Shown: positions 1 through 10,656, numbered from the stretch's first letter. The stretch is 64,000 nt of DNA from Prosapia bicincta (GCA_036971475.1 JBAIZL010000001.1:98497850-98561849), one strand, 5' to 3'. Notes: generated by a model from the letters alone, not told the origin. A program made the numbers and translations.

Positions 1-388
1 CCGAATTAACATCGCTACAGTATTTCAGGATAGACCTTCTATCTAGTAGCCGTTTTTTTCATGATTAATAAAACACCTGGATCACCACTTCTTTTGAATC
101 ACCAGAACTTCATAGATATTATTTAGTCTGCTTTCTCTAGGACCTGTTCACAGGTAAATCTCATTTAACCTAATATCTTCAAAACTACTAATCTCCAACT
201 GTTTGAATAACTGTCGGTCTGTCTACAGCATGGTTGCCCAAACTGAGGGAATATAATAGGATAAATTAAATATACTTAATATTGTAGGAGTTTTGCTTAT
301 ACTTAATATTCATGTTGTTGATGTCTTGGGTAGTGCCTTTGCTAAAATACAACCTCAAATAGGGATGCTTGTGTAAAACATTCACAGG
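1..388. other. AT-rich flank left of the LTR element
   Basis: No coding exon, RNA gene or clear repeat is visible. The stretch abuts the low-coordinate end of the LTR element. No target-site duplication matching the sequence after 8431 (which starts gtaag) is found here, which fits a small deletion at this junction. Confidence 0.5.
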
Positions 389-2390
389 TTTATAACCTTT
401 GCCGTTGTTTATTTCTCTTCCTCAATTGCTAAGTCAGTAAGAAAGTAATGGTTTATCCATTGACTACGAACCTAATTTCATAGACCTGTGCCTCAAGGAA
501 TAAACCTCTCAGAGGAACCAACCCCTGAATTTTTGATAAAACCAATTAGCCTCCGATAAGCCCTGTTCAAGCTCCTTTTCGGGTAGTGGAATCTTTGAGA
601 GACACTTGTGATTTAAAGACTATACCTGGATACCTAGTGAACTTATCTTATCTAGAATGAAAACACAGCTAATTGGAAAATATACATTTTTATTTATTTG
701 TTCCAAGGTTCAAATTAATTATTATTGTTTTTATTTAATTTCACAGGATTTTCTTGACTAATTATTTTTTCAAAATTTCATACAACTTGCCATTTAACTA
801 AACATTATTATCTCCTTCTGTTTTTAAATTTTCTTATTATCATTAATTTTACATATAATTTAAATTATCAAAGTTACCATAATTAATTTTGTATATAATT
901 TTGATTAGTAGAGTTAAATTTAACATATTTTAAAATCTGATTCTTTTTCAAACACTTAATATTACTATGTAATGCCTTTAGGCTAGGCCTTGAACAATTA
1001 ACTTCTTTGGAAGTTATTCATTAGAAATTCACTTAGAAAAAGCCATATAAGATATACATCTTTATACTTAATCCATACATTCCCACAGCGATGGGAATGG
1101 AAAGTCAATTTTGAATCTTTATTACTTAAATTTGGGTAACCTAAGAGAGTTGACTAATCAGTCCCTTAGGTTATTCCCATCTTATTTAATTTTGAATTTA
1201 AGTTAATATAATTTGAAGTAAAATGTTATTAAAAAAGAATAATTAAATTGATTATATAACCTTGTACTGTAGAAATCTTTTTATCTTCATTAATGTTGTC
1301 ATCTGTCGGTCCCATTACAGCTTCAAGGGTCTTGGTAGGTAGGCGTCTCTCCATAATTTCGTTTAATCTTCTTATTTTCTTTAATTTTGCATTTTGGTGG
1401 TCGAAATTTTGTTCTGGGTATATATGAGCCCTTGCTCATATATATCTTCCTTCCCCTGATCACATCGTAGCACTTTTTACTCTGTTTTTAGCACATTTTT
1501 TCTTGTCTTGATCGCATGGTACAACAACACGTCTGCTCGCTTTGAGAGCCTAATGCATTCTGATTCTGGATAGCGTGCCTTTTGTGAGGCCCGTCTTCTC
1601 CAATTTCAAACTTCCCACGTCCCCGTATCCATTTTTCAACTTTTGACCAATCAGAAAGCCGTTGCCATGGCAATTGACTTTGTTTGTTCGGAAATTCCTA
1701 ACTAAGATTAGTTTCCCTTTTTATAAAAGGCGTTTCTGTATTCTGATGTGTCCTTTGCATTTTTACCTTTTATTTAATAACGTATTTGACTTTATTTCTT
1801 CTCATTTAATTTAATTAACTTTTTAACATTCTTAATCCAAAGTTCGACTGTAGCGCTTTCGTTTCGTAGTGACAAGATTTATAATCAATGCCCTAAGCGG
1901 ATTTTTCCGAAATCAAATATGACTTCTTCTATTATAACCTAATTTCTTAGGCTATTACACTTTAACATTTAATCTTTACTTTTACATAAATACTATTTTC
2001 CCTAGCTAGGCCTAATTTACTTTCCTCACATCTTAATTTACATTCTTTATTCCTGATTATTTTTAAGTACAATTATTTTAATAGCCGGCATCTAGGCCTA
2101 GTTTGTTATACTACACAATTACCGTCTTTTTTTGTTTACATAATTTAGGCTATCCACTTTGAAGTGATAATTTTTCTTATTGCTTATAATTTATGTTTTT
2201 TAAGTCTAAAGTTATTTCTAATTTTCTTCATTTTACTATTATTTACCCTAGTTTTAATATTATTATTATTATAATGTTTTAAAAATTTTTATATATATAA
2301 ATTTAGTCAATTATTTAACCCGGTTAGGTTTGATTCTGGTATTCTGTACAATTACCCAGATTCTTTGCATCGGACATTCTGGCCGCTGCA
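389..2390 (-). repeat. 3' LTR
   Basis: Direct copy of 6430-8431. On the - strand it starts TGCAGCGGCC at 2390, directly after the polypurine tract. The low end is defined only by loss of identity at 389. The 5' LTR region next to the primer site carries about 22 further bases that are absent here, so this LTR may be truncated at its outer end. Inside are a palindromic TATA region (about 1716-1730), a CCAAT motif (1645-1654), an X-box-like palindrome (1661-1674) and a perfect 10-bp stem hairpin at about 1421-1445. Confidence 0.9.
1661..1730 (+). promoter_or_regulatory. Antisense-facing promoter-like module in the LTR
   Basis: On the + strand a CCAAT motif (gaccaatcag, 1645-1654) is followed by gttgccatggcaat (1661-1674), close to an RFX X-box palindrome, and TATAAAAGG (1722-1730). 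The TATA region is itself near-palindromic, so it also reads TATAAAAAGG on the sense (-) strand. The same module recurs in the 5' LTR about 6041 bases higher. Motif-based only. Confidence 0.35.
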
Positions 2391-2406
2391 AAATTCCCCC
2401 CTTTTT
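2391..2406 (-). promoter_or_regulatory. Polypurine tract
   Basis: Reads AAAAAGGGGGGAATTT on the - strand and abuts the first base of the 3' LTR. This is the expected position and composition for the plus-strand primer of reverse transcription. Confidence 0.85.
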
Positions 2407-2992
2407 AAATATATGAAAATTTTGGTCCTTCTCTCCCTTGAAACAGATAAACATAATTAATAACATATTTGTGAAAAGTAACATTAACACTTATACTAGT
2501 TTATATTAAAATTTTCATATTCCTTTCATTAATCTACTATTCCTATTCATCTTCATAACTTAATTAATTTTACTAAAGTTCACAATTTACTCTCCTGTCC
2601 CTTTCACTCATATATATCATTGTCACATTAGTCACTTCACATGCTATTTACTCATTTATTACTCCTGTCCTTAGTCACATTCTTTTTTATTTAATCTTAT
2701 TTCAAGTTTATATTAACTATACAATATTGTATATTGTAATCCTTATTTTACACATTCATTGTTGTTTAACACAACCTTTACTTTAATAAATTCAATGAAT
2801 CCCGTTCATTTAACATATGGCTTTTTCTTTCACATTTAATACTGATTTTATATTATTTGTCCTATGTATTTGGATTATGTTACTGCTTTAATCTAATACT
2901 TAGATTTATTTTACATTTTTATTTTTATTACTTAACCGTTACTCCCTATGTCACTGATGGATCATTTTTTATTTACCTTGCCTTATTATCCT
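2407..2992. other. Non-coding 3' interior of the LTR element
   Basis: About 590 AT-rich bases between the protease-tail stop and the polypurine tract. RT, RNase H and integrase would normally be encoded before this point; no trace of them is visible. Confidence 0.7.
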
Positions 2993-4444
2993 TTATTCTT
3001 CAAAATTTTTTGTTATTATCCGTCCAGCTTTATCTTTCTTTTTCTTCTTTCTCCTTTTCCAATTTCTTAACTTTCCCTTATTCTCCTTAAATCTACCTTT
3101 TATTTTTCTGTTTTTGACTTGTAATGAAATGAAGGTTCTTCTCGTATTTGGATTGGCTCTCATTTTAATTGACTTTCGAACTCTTGAACTAGTAAATGGG
3201 TTTTTCTTTTTTCTTTCTTTAATTTCAATTTCTTTCCTTTGGGTTATCTCTCCAGAATCTAAAGTCTTAGTCATGGGCTTCCGAGCTACTTGTTGGTTAT
3301 TCATTTTAACCTCGTTGTTCCCCCCTTTTAATTGTTTCGACGCGACGTTTATACTTTTATTTATATTTATTTTCTTATTTATTATTTTTCCACTCACATT
3401 ATTTCCCCTTTTTGGCACTATTTCGGCCTTACCTTGTTTATATTTTGGTTTGCTCTTAATCTCAGCTGCAGCTCTTCTTTCCATGTCCTTTGTTTCTTTA
3501 TCTCCTGTTTTGACTCCCTCAGGTCTTAAATTTATTTCCTTATTTATTATATTTTCATTTTTGTTTTTTAATTTTTTGTTTTTGTTTAATTTTTCCTCTG
3601 TTTCATTTTTTATTTTTCTTTGATATTCGTTCGTTATATTTAAGATTTCCCCTTTACTTGTTTCTTGTCCATTTCCTCCTTCATTCATTCGGCAGTGCCC
3701 CTGCTTCTCGCACTGTCGCATTAACCCCTCCTTTTTGCTTTGATGCCCTATTGTTGATGCATCTTCTTTTTCCTGGGTTATCTTGCATATTTTTCGGACT
3801 TCTTCATTTTCCTCTATCTTTTGTATTTTACTTTTAAAGTCCTGGTACACCATTTCCCCTTCTATTTCGAATGTCACAAAGCGTCTATCCATGTTTATCC
3901 GTGCCTTTAGGTCATACAGTGTGTTGCACCCCATAATCATCTCCGACCGAAGTTTGGAGACCACTATGAAGATGCAGTCCACTTTTATGCCTTTAATTGT
4001 TAAGGGAATTAAGCATTGCCGGGTAACCTTTATTTGTGCAGTCTTAATGGCTGTTACAACTCCCACATTGTTGATGGGTAGTTCCAGGAACTTAAGCCCA
4101 TGCAACTTGAGGTTGTTGTAAGCCTTTTCTTGAATGACTGACACGTCTGCACCCGTGTCAATCTCTACCTCTATAGAGTGCCTTTCTACCTCACAGTCAA
4201 TTACAGGGCATGTTTCTTTCTTCTGGTTACCTTCGCCAATCTCCTTGTCCTCTTCTAACAATTCAGCACGAATATCAAGAGATAGTCCACCAACTCTACG
4301 CTCTTGATTTTGGTGTACTTCATTGTTATTTTCCTGTTGTATTGTTTTTTTATTTTTGTTCTTTAGGTCTTCCGCCTTTCCTTTATTTACTGTTCCCTGT
4401 TTCTCCGGGTAATATTTCCTATATTTTGTTTGTTGTTGGATCTC
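2993..4444 (-). CDS. pro: Retropepsin-like aspartic protease ORF with long basic tail
   Basis: Open from 4444 to the stop at 2993, in the -1 frame relative to gag. The active-site motif DTGADVS lies at about 4139-4159, and a downstream MIMGCNTLYDL segment resembles the second conserved block of retropepsins. The final ~270 residues are K/N/E-rich with no recognisable domain; no reverse transcriptase follows. No ATG opens the frame near the protease, so expression would need the gag frameshift. An in-frame TAA at 4445-4447 separates the slip site from this frame. That stop is either a single inactivating mutation or a real limit on frameshift product. The protease would mature Gag in the particle. 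Confidence 0.8.
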   Translation of the reverse strand, partial: EIQQQTKYRKYYPEKQGTVNKGKAEDLKNKNKKTIQQENNNEVHQNQERRVGGLSLDIRAELLEEDKEIGEGNQKKETCPVIDCEVERHSIEVEIDTGADVSVIQEKAYNNLKLHGLKFLELPINNVGVVTAIKTAQIKVTRQCLIPLTIKGIKVDCIFIVVSKLRSEMIMGCNTLYDLKARINMDRRFVTFEIEGEMVYQDFKSKIQKIEENEEVRKICKITQEKEDASTIGHQSKKEGLMRQCEKQGHCRMNEGGNGQETSKGEILNITNEYQRKIKNETEEKLNKNKKLKNKNENIINKEINLRPEGVKTGDKETKDMERRAAAEIKSKPKYKQGKAEIVPKRGNNVSGKIINKKININKSINVASKQLKGGNNEVKMNNQQVARKPMTKTLDSGEITQRKEIEIKERKKKNPFTSSRVRKSIKMRANPNTRRTFISLQVKNRKIKGRFKENKGKLRNWKRRKKKKKDKAGRIITKNFEE

Positions 4445-4447
4445 TTA
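4445..4447 (-). other. In-frame stop between the frameshift site and protease
   Basis: Reading in the -1 frame from the slip heptamer meets one TAA here (context CCA TAA GAG), 16 codons after the shift. Beyond it the frame is open to 2993. The rest of the element looks undamaged, so the stop is either recent or read through. Confidence 0.8.
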
Positions 4448-4491
4448 TGGTTGTCTCCTCTTTTCCTTCCTACCATTAGGGATCCTCTCAT

Positions 4492-5916
4492 TTAGTTTTT
4501 TGATTGACCACTTGGCCCTGGATTTTGTGGTCTCTTTTCTTTTGTCTGTGGGCCTTCCTCCGTTTGGTTTTGTGGCCTGTACTCTGGCCTTTGTTGTTGC
4601 CACTGATTTTGCGGCCTATTTCTTGGTCCCTCTCTTTGGTAGGGCCCCTGTCTCCAGTTTCCTCTCCCTTCTACCGGGTAAGGCTCTTGCCTCCAATTTC
4701 CCTTGAATCCGGGGTTTCTCGTTTGGTGTGTAAACCCTCTCCTTTCAGGTTCCCGTTCCTCAGTCCTAGGCTGAGTCCGGTTCCTGGTAGCCTCCTGCTC
4801 CATGTTCCTTCGGATGTATTTTACCGCCTCCTCTATGTCGGTAGCCGCCATCCCGGAACATCCTATATACATTCTGTTCCCATAATGCTTCATAATCTTC
4901 ATAATTAACTCCGCCTGATTGTATGGCGGGGTTAGGTGTCTCGCCGTGTTCACCATTTTTAAGAAATAATTTACCATGTTGTTTGTGCCTCGATGGTATT
5001 CATATTTTCCATTTTCGATTCTTTCTCGAATTCTCTCTTGTGCATGAGATCCCCAAAAGTGGCTAAAGAATCTCTCCTTAACTTCATCATAATTTTCCTC
5101 CTCCATATTCATGGCCAACCACCATTCTTGTGCTGGTCCTTTAAGATGTCTCTCCATTATTTTCCTTTTTTGTCCTTCCTCCATGTCAGGATCAATTTCG
5201 GACATTATACCTTCTAGGTGTTTAATGAAATCAATAGGGTCTTCATCTTCCCTACCGTAGAATTCCTTCTTGCTTTTGTCTCCATTATCACCCATCTCAA
5301 ACATCCTTGATTTAAACAAGGTAGCTATATTTATCCCTTCTCCCATATTCTTTATCTTATTCTCAACTACTTGTACCCTTCTTTCTACTTTTTTGACTTC
5401 TCCCTTAACTGTTTCTACAGTCTGTTTATTTTCACTGACTGTTACCTCTAAGTTATACATCTTTTCTATAGTTTCTTGGATTTTATTTCCCATTTCCTCA
5501 TTCTTTCTTGTAATTCCTTCACTTATTTCCTCTATCCTCTTATTCATGATTTCCCAAAGATTCTTAATTTCTTGTTTATCCTCCTCTCTTTCTTTCTTTC
5601 TTTCTACTTTTTCCTCCTCTCTTTCTTTCTTTCTTTGTTCCTCTATCATTTTTACTAATTCTTCTTGTTCCTTTATTCTCCCTTGTTTCTGTTCCTCCAT
5701 CTCTTTTAATCTTTCCTGTTTTTGTTCCTCTATCTTTTTTACTAATTCTTCTTGTTCCTTTATTCTCCCTTGTTTCTGTTCTTCCATCTCTTTTAATCTT
5801 TCCTGTTTTTGTTCCTCCATCTCTTTTAATCTCTCCTGTTTTTGTTCCTCCATCATTTTTTTAAAAAACTCCATCATTTCAGATGGTTCTGTGTCTTTTC
5901 TCTGTCTTGTCGCCAT
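4492..5916 (-). CDS. gag: Retrotransposon Gag protein (Retrotrans_gag domain, long coiled-coil N-terminus)
   Basis: 474 codons from an ATG at 5916. Residues ~14-195 are highly charged coiled coil built from repeats of KEMEEQKQERL and EEQKQGRIKEQEELVK-type units, encoded by a tandem DNA repeat at about 5640-5870. Residues ~215-350 match the Retrotrans_gag capsid fold: EFYGREDEDPIDFIKHLEG, then a GPAQEWW motif and an ERFFSHFWGS segment. The C-terminal ~100 residues are R/P/Q/N-rich and probably bind nucleic acid. No CCHC zinc knuckle is present. The gene should form the particle that packages element RNA. Its last codons overlap a canonical -1 slip site directly before the TAA stop. The intact length argues for recent function. 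Confidence 0.9.
   Translation of the reverse strand: MATRQRKDTEPSEMMEFFKKMMEEQKQERLKEMEEQKQERLKEMEEQKQGRIKEQEELVKKIEEQKQERLKEMEEQKQGRIKEQEELVKMIEEQRKKEREEEKVERKKEREEDKQEIKNLWEIMNKRIEEISEGITRKNEEMGNKIQETIEKMYNLEVTVSENKQTVETVKGEVKKVERRVQVVENKIKNMGEGINIATLFKSRMFEMGDNGDKSKKEFYGREDEDPIDFIKHLEGIMSEIDPDMEEGQKRKIMERHLKGPAQEWWLAMNMEEENYDEVKERFFSHFWGSHAQERIRERIENGKYEYHRGTNNMVNYFLKMVNTARHLTPPYNQAELIMKIMKHYGNRMYIGCSGMAATDIEEAVKYIRRNMEQEATRNRTQPRTEEREPERRGFTHQTRNPGFKGNWRQEPYPVEGRGNWRQGPYQREGPRNRPQNQWQQQRPEYRPQNQTEEGPQTKEKRPQNPGPSGQSKN
4495..4501 (-). promoter_or_regulatory. -1 ribosomal frameshift slippery heptamer
   Basis: The - strand reads TCA AAA AAC TAA in the gag frame, giving A AAA AAC in exactly the zero-frame register of a retroviral -1 slip site, immediately before the gag stop. 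The protease ORF lies in the -1 frame. No downstream pseudoknot was modelled. Confidence 0.7.
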
Positions 5917-6385
5917 CTTAAAGTCTCGTATTTAACTATCCTTTTATTCCCTTACTAACTTCTCCTACTTCTATATTTTTACTATATACTGAGTATTTAA
6001 TTAAATATTCATTTAGAATTGTGCTCGATGTGATCCGGTTCAGTGTTCCCTTGACCTTGTCTATCTAACGCCTATGTATTCTATTTACTTTCATTAATAA
6101 CTAACATTATTATTTATATTATGCCCTACCGACGCCTACTGAATTTTATTTTACTTAATTATTTCCTTTTAATTATTATTATTTATTCTAAGTTCTTTTT
6201 AATTTCATTTTTATTATAATTAACTCTTATTTAATTTAAAGAACTTCTTTGGTTTTCATTTTATGATTCCTATTATTTTTTACAATTTTAATTGAATTCT
6301 ATTTAATTAATTTTGTTTCACTAGGCTCCTTAGTCGATTTAAATCTGTCTCTATTTGATGTTGACCCGATGTTACAATGTAAGCA

Positions 6386-6407
6386 TCGAGCCCCACGTTG
6401 GGCGCCA
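6386..6407 (-). promoter_or_regulatory. Primer-binding site, tRNA-Lys(CUU)
   Basis: On the - strand the site begins TGGCGCCCAACGTGGGGC, complementary to the 3' end of an animal tRNA-Lys(CUU) including CCA; the match extends over 22 bases. It sits where minus-strand cDNA priming is expected, beside the 5' LTR. It fixes the orientation of the element. The tRNA identity comes from memory of the conserved tRNA-Lys 3' end. Confidence 0.85.
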
Positions 6408-8431
6408 TACTTTTCTTACCGACTTACTTTTTATAACCTTTGCCGTTGTTTATTTCTCTTCCTCAATTGCTAAGTCAGTAAGAAAGTAATGGTTTATCCA
6501 TTGACTACGAACCTAATTTCATAGACCTGTGCCTCAAGGAATAAACCTCTCAGAGGAACCAACCCCTGAATTTTTGATAAAACCAATTAGCCTCCGATAA
6601 GCCCTGTTCAAGCTCCTTTTCGGGTAGTGGAATCTTTGAGAGACACTTGTGATTTAAAGACTATACCTGGATACCTAGTGAACTTATCTTATCTAGAATG
6701 AAAACACAGCTAATTGGAAAATATACATTTTTATTTATTTGTTCCAAGGTTCAAATTAATTATTATTGTTTTTATTTAATTTCACAGGATTTTCTTGACT
6801 AATTATTTTTTCAAAATTTCATACAACTTGCCATTTAACTAAACATTATTATCTCCTTCTGTTTTTAAATTTTCTTATTATCATTAATTTTACATATAAT
6901 TTAAATTATCAAAGTTACCATAATTAATTTTGTATATAATTTTGATTAGTAGAGTTAAATTTAACATATTTTAAAATCTGATTCTTTTTCAAACACTTAA
7001 TATTACTATGTAATGCCTTTAGGCTAGGCCTTGAACAATTAACTTCTTTGGAAGTTATTCATTAGAAATTCACTTAGAAAAAGCCATATAAGATATACAT
7101 CTTTATACTTAATCCATACATTCCCACAGCGATGGGAATGGAAAGTCAATTTTGAATCTTTATTACTTAAATTTGGGTAACCTAAGAGAGTTGACTAATC
7201 AGTCCCTTAGGTTATTCCCATCTTATTTAATTTTGAATTTAAGTTAATATAATTTGAAGTAAAATGTTATTAAAAAAGAATAATTAAATTGATTATATAA
7301 CCTTGTACTGTAGAAATCTTTTTATCTTCATTAATGTTGTCATCTGTCGGTCCCATTACAGCTTCAAGGGTCTTGGTAGGTAGGCGTCTCTCCATAATTT
7401 CGTTTAATCTTCTTATTTTCTTTAATTTTGCATTTTGGTGGTCGAAATTTTGTTCTGGGTATATATGAGCCCTTGCTCATATATATCTTCCTTCCCCTGA
7501 TCACATCGTAGCACTTTTTACTCTGTTTTTAGCACATTTTTTCTTGTCTTGATCGCATGGTACAACAACACGTCTGCTCGCTTTGAGAGCCTAATGCATT
7601 CTGATTCTGGATAGCGTGCCTTTTGTGAGGCCCGTCTTCTCCAATTTCAAACTTCCCACGTCCCCGTATCCATTTTTCAACTTTTGACCAATCAGAAAGC
7701 CGTTGCCATGGCAATTGACTTTGTTTGTTCGGAAATTCTTAACTAAGATTAGTTTCCCTTTTTATAAAAGGCGTTTCTGTATTCTGATGTGTCCTTTGCA
7801 TTTTTACCTTTTATTTAATAACGTATTTGACTTTATTTCTTCTCATTTAATTTAATTAACTTTTTAACATTCTTAATCCAAAGTTCGACTGTAGCGCTTT
7901 CGTTTCGTAGTGACAAGATTTATAATCAATGCCCTAAGCGGATTTTTCCGAAATCAAATATGACTTCTTCTATTATAACCTAATTTCTTAGGCTATTACA
8001 CTTTAACATTTAATCTTTACTTTTACATAAATACTATTTTCCCTAGCTAGGCCTAATTTACTTTCCTCACATCTTAATTTACATTCTTTATTCCTGATTA
8101 TTTTTAAGTACAATTATTTTAATAGCCGGCATCTAGGCCTAGTTTGTTATACTACACAATTACCGTCTTTTTTTGTTTACATAATTTAGGCTATCCACTT
8201 TGAAGTGATAATTTTTCTTATTGCTTATAATTTATGTTTTTTAAGTCTAAAGTTATTTCTAATTTTCTTCATTTTACTATTATTTACCCTAGTTTTAATA
8301 TTATTATTATTATAATGTTTTAAAAATTTTTATATATATAAATTTAGTCAATTATTTAACCCGGTTAGGTTTGATTCTGGTATTCTGTACAATTACCCAG
8401 ATTCTTTGCATCGGACATTCTGGCCGCTGCA
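6408..8431 (-). repeat. 5' LTR
   Basis: Matches the 3' LTR base for base from 6430 to 8431 except for one base seen at 7739. If the LTR runs up to the primer-binding site, its end is at 6408 rather than 6430. The U3/R promoter is expected at the TATA-like palindrome, 7757-7771. The matching outer end of the other LTR is missing, so the exact boundary stays open. Confidence 0.85.
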
Positions 8432-9416
8432 GTAAGTTTAATATTTATCATTTGAAATATTCTGATCACATAAATTCATTTTATTAAGCATAAAATTTAT
8501 TTAATTTTTATAAAGAGTGAAGACATTGTTTAAGCTTGAATATTTGTTTGAATTTAATAAAATTAACTGACTAAATTTGACGTAATTGGTATCGAATAGA
8601 GAAAATGACTTGCCAAAGATGTTCCTGCCGGTCCTAGAGTCCCTCGTCTGGATTCCCTGGTCCTTGGACATCGGAAGTCGCCATCACTGGTTCGTCGGTG
8701 GTGGTTTTCCTCCATTCCCGCGTCCTGGAGGCTGAGTCTGGAGCCTTCATCCCTTGGTAGTCCTAGACGTCGGAAGCGTTGAGGTTTGGTCCATCTGGCC
8801 TGGTGGCGGGCCTATCCGCGGTCCAGCATAGCGTTCCGCGGCACCTCGTATTAAAAATTTTATTTCAGACTGTCTCTAAGGTCTTAGAGACCTAGTATAT
8901 ATAGCGGTGAATTTAACCTACCTCACCCCGCCTGCAATACTTGCTATCTTTGGATTTATTCCTTGTACAGGCAAGTCGGGCAACGAATCCATTTTAGCCT
9001 GCAGAGTTTGATTATCATTTTTGGAACACTGAAAAATGTCTATTTTATTAAAACTGCTGTAACTTTTTTGTTTTTTAAGTTTTTCAAATTTTGTTTTCAC
9101 TAATGTTTATTCTGGCTTATTCTGGTTCTTCTAAAATGTCGATGAAAGTTCTACGTGGTTTTGTTCTTGAGATAGCTTTTTTAAGCACTTAGAAAATTTT
9201 CGCCTCACTCCCGATGGTCAAATTTAGCTAGTTATTACAAATTTATTTTCTAATACTTCTTAATTTAGCTTAGTTATTCTATTTATGATTTTATTTAATT
9301 CTTCACTCTTTATTATTTTTATAACTCCAAACTTGATTAATTTAAAAATCAACTTTATTACTTAAAAACAGGAAATTATTTATTTCATATTTGTCACGGT
9401 ATGTCAGACCGTTACA
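8432..9416. other. Gene-free stretch with a GC-rich island
   Basis: About 8605-8850 is clearly GC-richer than its surroundings but holds no open frame of useful length on either strand. It is followed by a perfect 9-bp inverted repeat (gtctctaag / cttagagac, 8872-8891) and a TATA-like agtatatatagc. It could be an LTR or transposon fragment; I do not recognise it. Confidence 0.35.
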
Positions 9417-9448
<32 letters not shown>

Positions 9449-9620
9449 CAATCACGTAAAAATTACTTTACCCATTGAGCTGAAATTTTACATAGACATT
9501 CATAGGATCCCTGGTTAACGCATAGACCTATTTTTATTTAAAAATTCCGTCAGGGCACCGCCCTACTGGCCTTGGAAACTCCCTTAACGGTAGGTTTATA
9601 AACTATAGTTTGATATATTT
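9417..9620. repeat. (GT)n microsatellite with an adjoining repeat-like segment
   Basis: (GT)14 at 9417-9444 is followed by a segment reading ttgagctgaaattttacata and then ggatccctggttaacgcata. This style is seen at the microsatellite-bearing ends of dispersed elements in many arthropods. Family not identified. Confidence 0.4.
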
Positions 9621-10472
9621 ATTGGGATTTAATTTCAGTAAATTAAATTTAACCAAAACATAAATATAAATTAAATGAATACAAATATTCGTCGACCTCG
9701 TACGAAGAACGGGTACTCTGCCAGTATTATTTTAAAGTTCTTAAAAGCAAGCCCATTTTTAAAATGGACTTTTAAAGATTTATTTGAATTTATTTATTTG
9801 CATGTTTACAAATTTAAACGTATTATTGACTACATTTCTCGATAATAATATATTTTAAACCATGAATATTTCAAAAATGTTAAACTTCAAATGACTTATT
9901 TAATGTAAATCTAATTTATATAACTGTTAAATTTCTCTAGACAATTTGATTATTTGTGCTGTTTTCAGTTTATTAGAGTGATCAACGCATATATCGTACT
10001 TATTGGGCCTACGTTATAGACAAACTAAGTGCTAAAATAAAGATATCACGAATAAATATAAATGAATGTAAGGATAAAACACTGTCAGATTCGAGGTAAT
10101 ATTTCCAGCCAGTATGTTAGTGGTTCTTATTGCACGCGATTGCAATATGGTGCTTGGATTCTGAACTCAAAACAAATAACGGCTTGGTGGGTAAACTTGC
10201 CCTAAAACTTAGTTTGTTTAACATTAACTTGCAATCTCTTGTTCTCCGAGTTTCCAGTTTACCGGAGTCAGGTTTAATGGTGTTAGACCTGTTGGCGTGT
10301 TATTAAAACCCTGACCTTTGTAAAACTAACTTGCGTACAGCAAACGCTTAAAGCAAACAAAAATATATTTTTGAATTAACCAAAAGAAACAATAAATTTT
10401 TTGTAATAAATATTTCAAATAATAAACTTCTATATCTACCAATTTATGTTAATAGGATGAGTATATGTCTAC

Positions 10473-10475
<3 letters not shown>
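9621..10475. other. No recognised feature
   Basis: AT-rich; no plausible exon with splice sites, RNA gene or repeat recognised. Confidence 0.4.

Positions 10476-10537
<62 letters not shown>
10476..10537. repeat. (TA)n microsatellite
   Basis: About 31 TA units immediately left of the foldback at 10566-10794. A second (TA)n lies on the other side (10803-10831). Confidence 0.95.
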
Positions 10538-10539
<2 letters not shown>

Positions 10540-10611
10540 CAATATGTATTCTTGTGTATTAAGAAAGAACTAAGTCAAAATACAAATACAAGAATTATAA
10601 TTGAATTTACA

Positions 10612-10656
10612 ATTCAAAGCTTTTCGTTGGCTAACAGCACCAACATCATCAGGAAT
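10612..10656 (-). ncRNA. Hammerhead ribozyme-like motif (- arm)
   Basis: Mirror of the + arm motif, with the same helices and an intact CTGATGA core (10646-10652 on this strand). The loop of helix II differs by one base (tgctgttag versus tactgttag). Both foldback arms therefore keep the fold. Confidence 0.5.

Larger units (their letters stand above)
389..8431 (-). mobile_element. Non-autonomous LTR retrotransposon (gag-pro), Ty3/Gypsy-like, recent insertion
   Basis: Two direct ~2.0 kb LTRs (389-2390 and 6430-8431, constant offset 6041) flank a ~4 kb interior. In - strand order the interior holds a primer-binding site, gag, an aspartic protease ORF and a polypurine tract. I saw one substitution between the LTRs (C at 1698 versus T at 7739) and no indel, so insertion is recent. 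There is no reverse transcriptase, RNase H, integrase or env: protease is followed by a K/N-rich tail and ~600 non-coding bases. The element must therefore use enzymes from a partner. No target-site duplication is visible. The Ty3/Gypsy assignment rests on the gag and protease style and the primer site, and is moderate. Confidence 0.9.

Noticed and set aside
1488..1673. 61-codon frame in both LTRs on the - strand
   Set aside because: It opens with TTG, not ATG, and is conserved only because the two LTRs are nearly identical.
3114..5935. Several + strand frames of 60-221 codons across gag and protease
   Set aside because: Antisense shadows of the K/E-rich gag and protease frames; hydrophobic F/L/S composition is the complement of lysine and glutamate codons.
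389..8436. Target-site duplication of the LTR element
   Set aside because: gtaag after 8431 has no counterpart directly before 389; a gtaa at 373-376 is too far from the boundary and the sequence between does not match the LTR.
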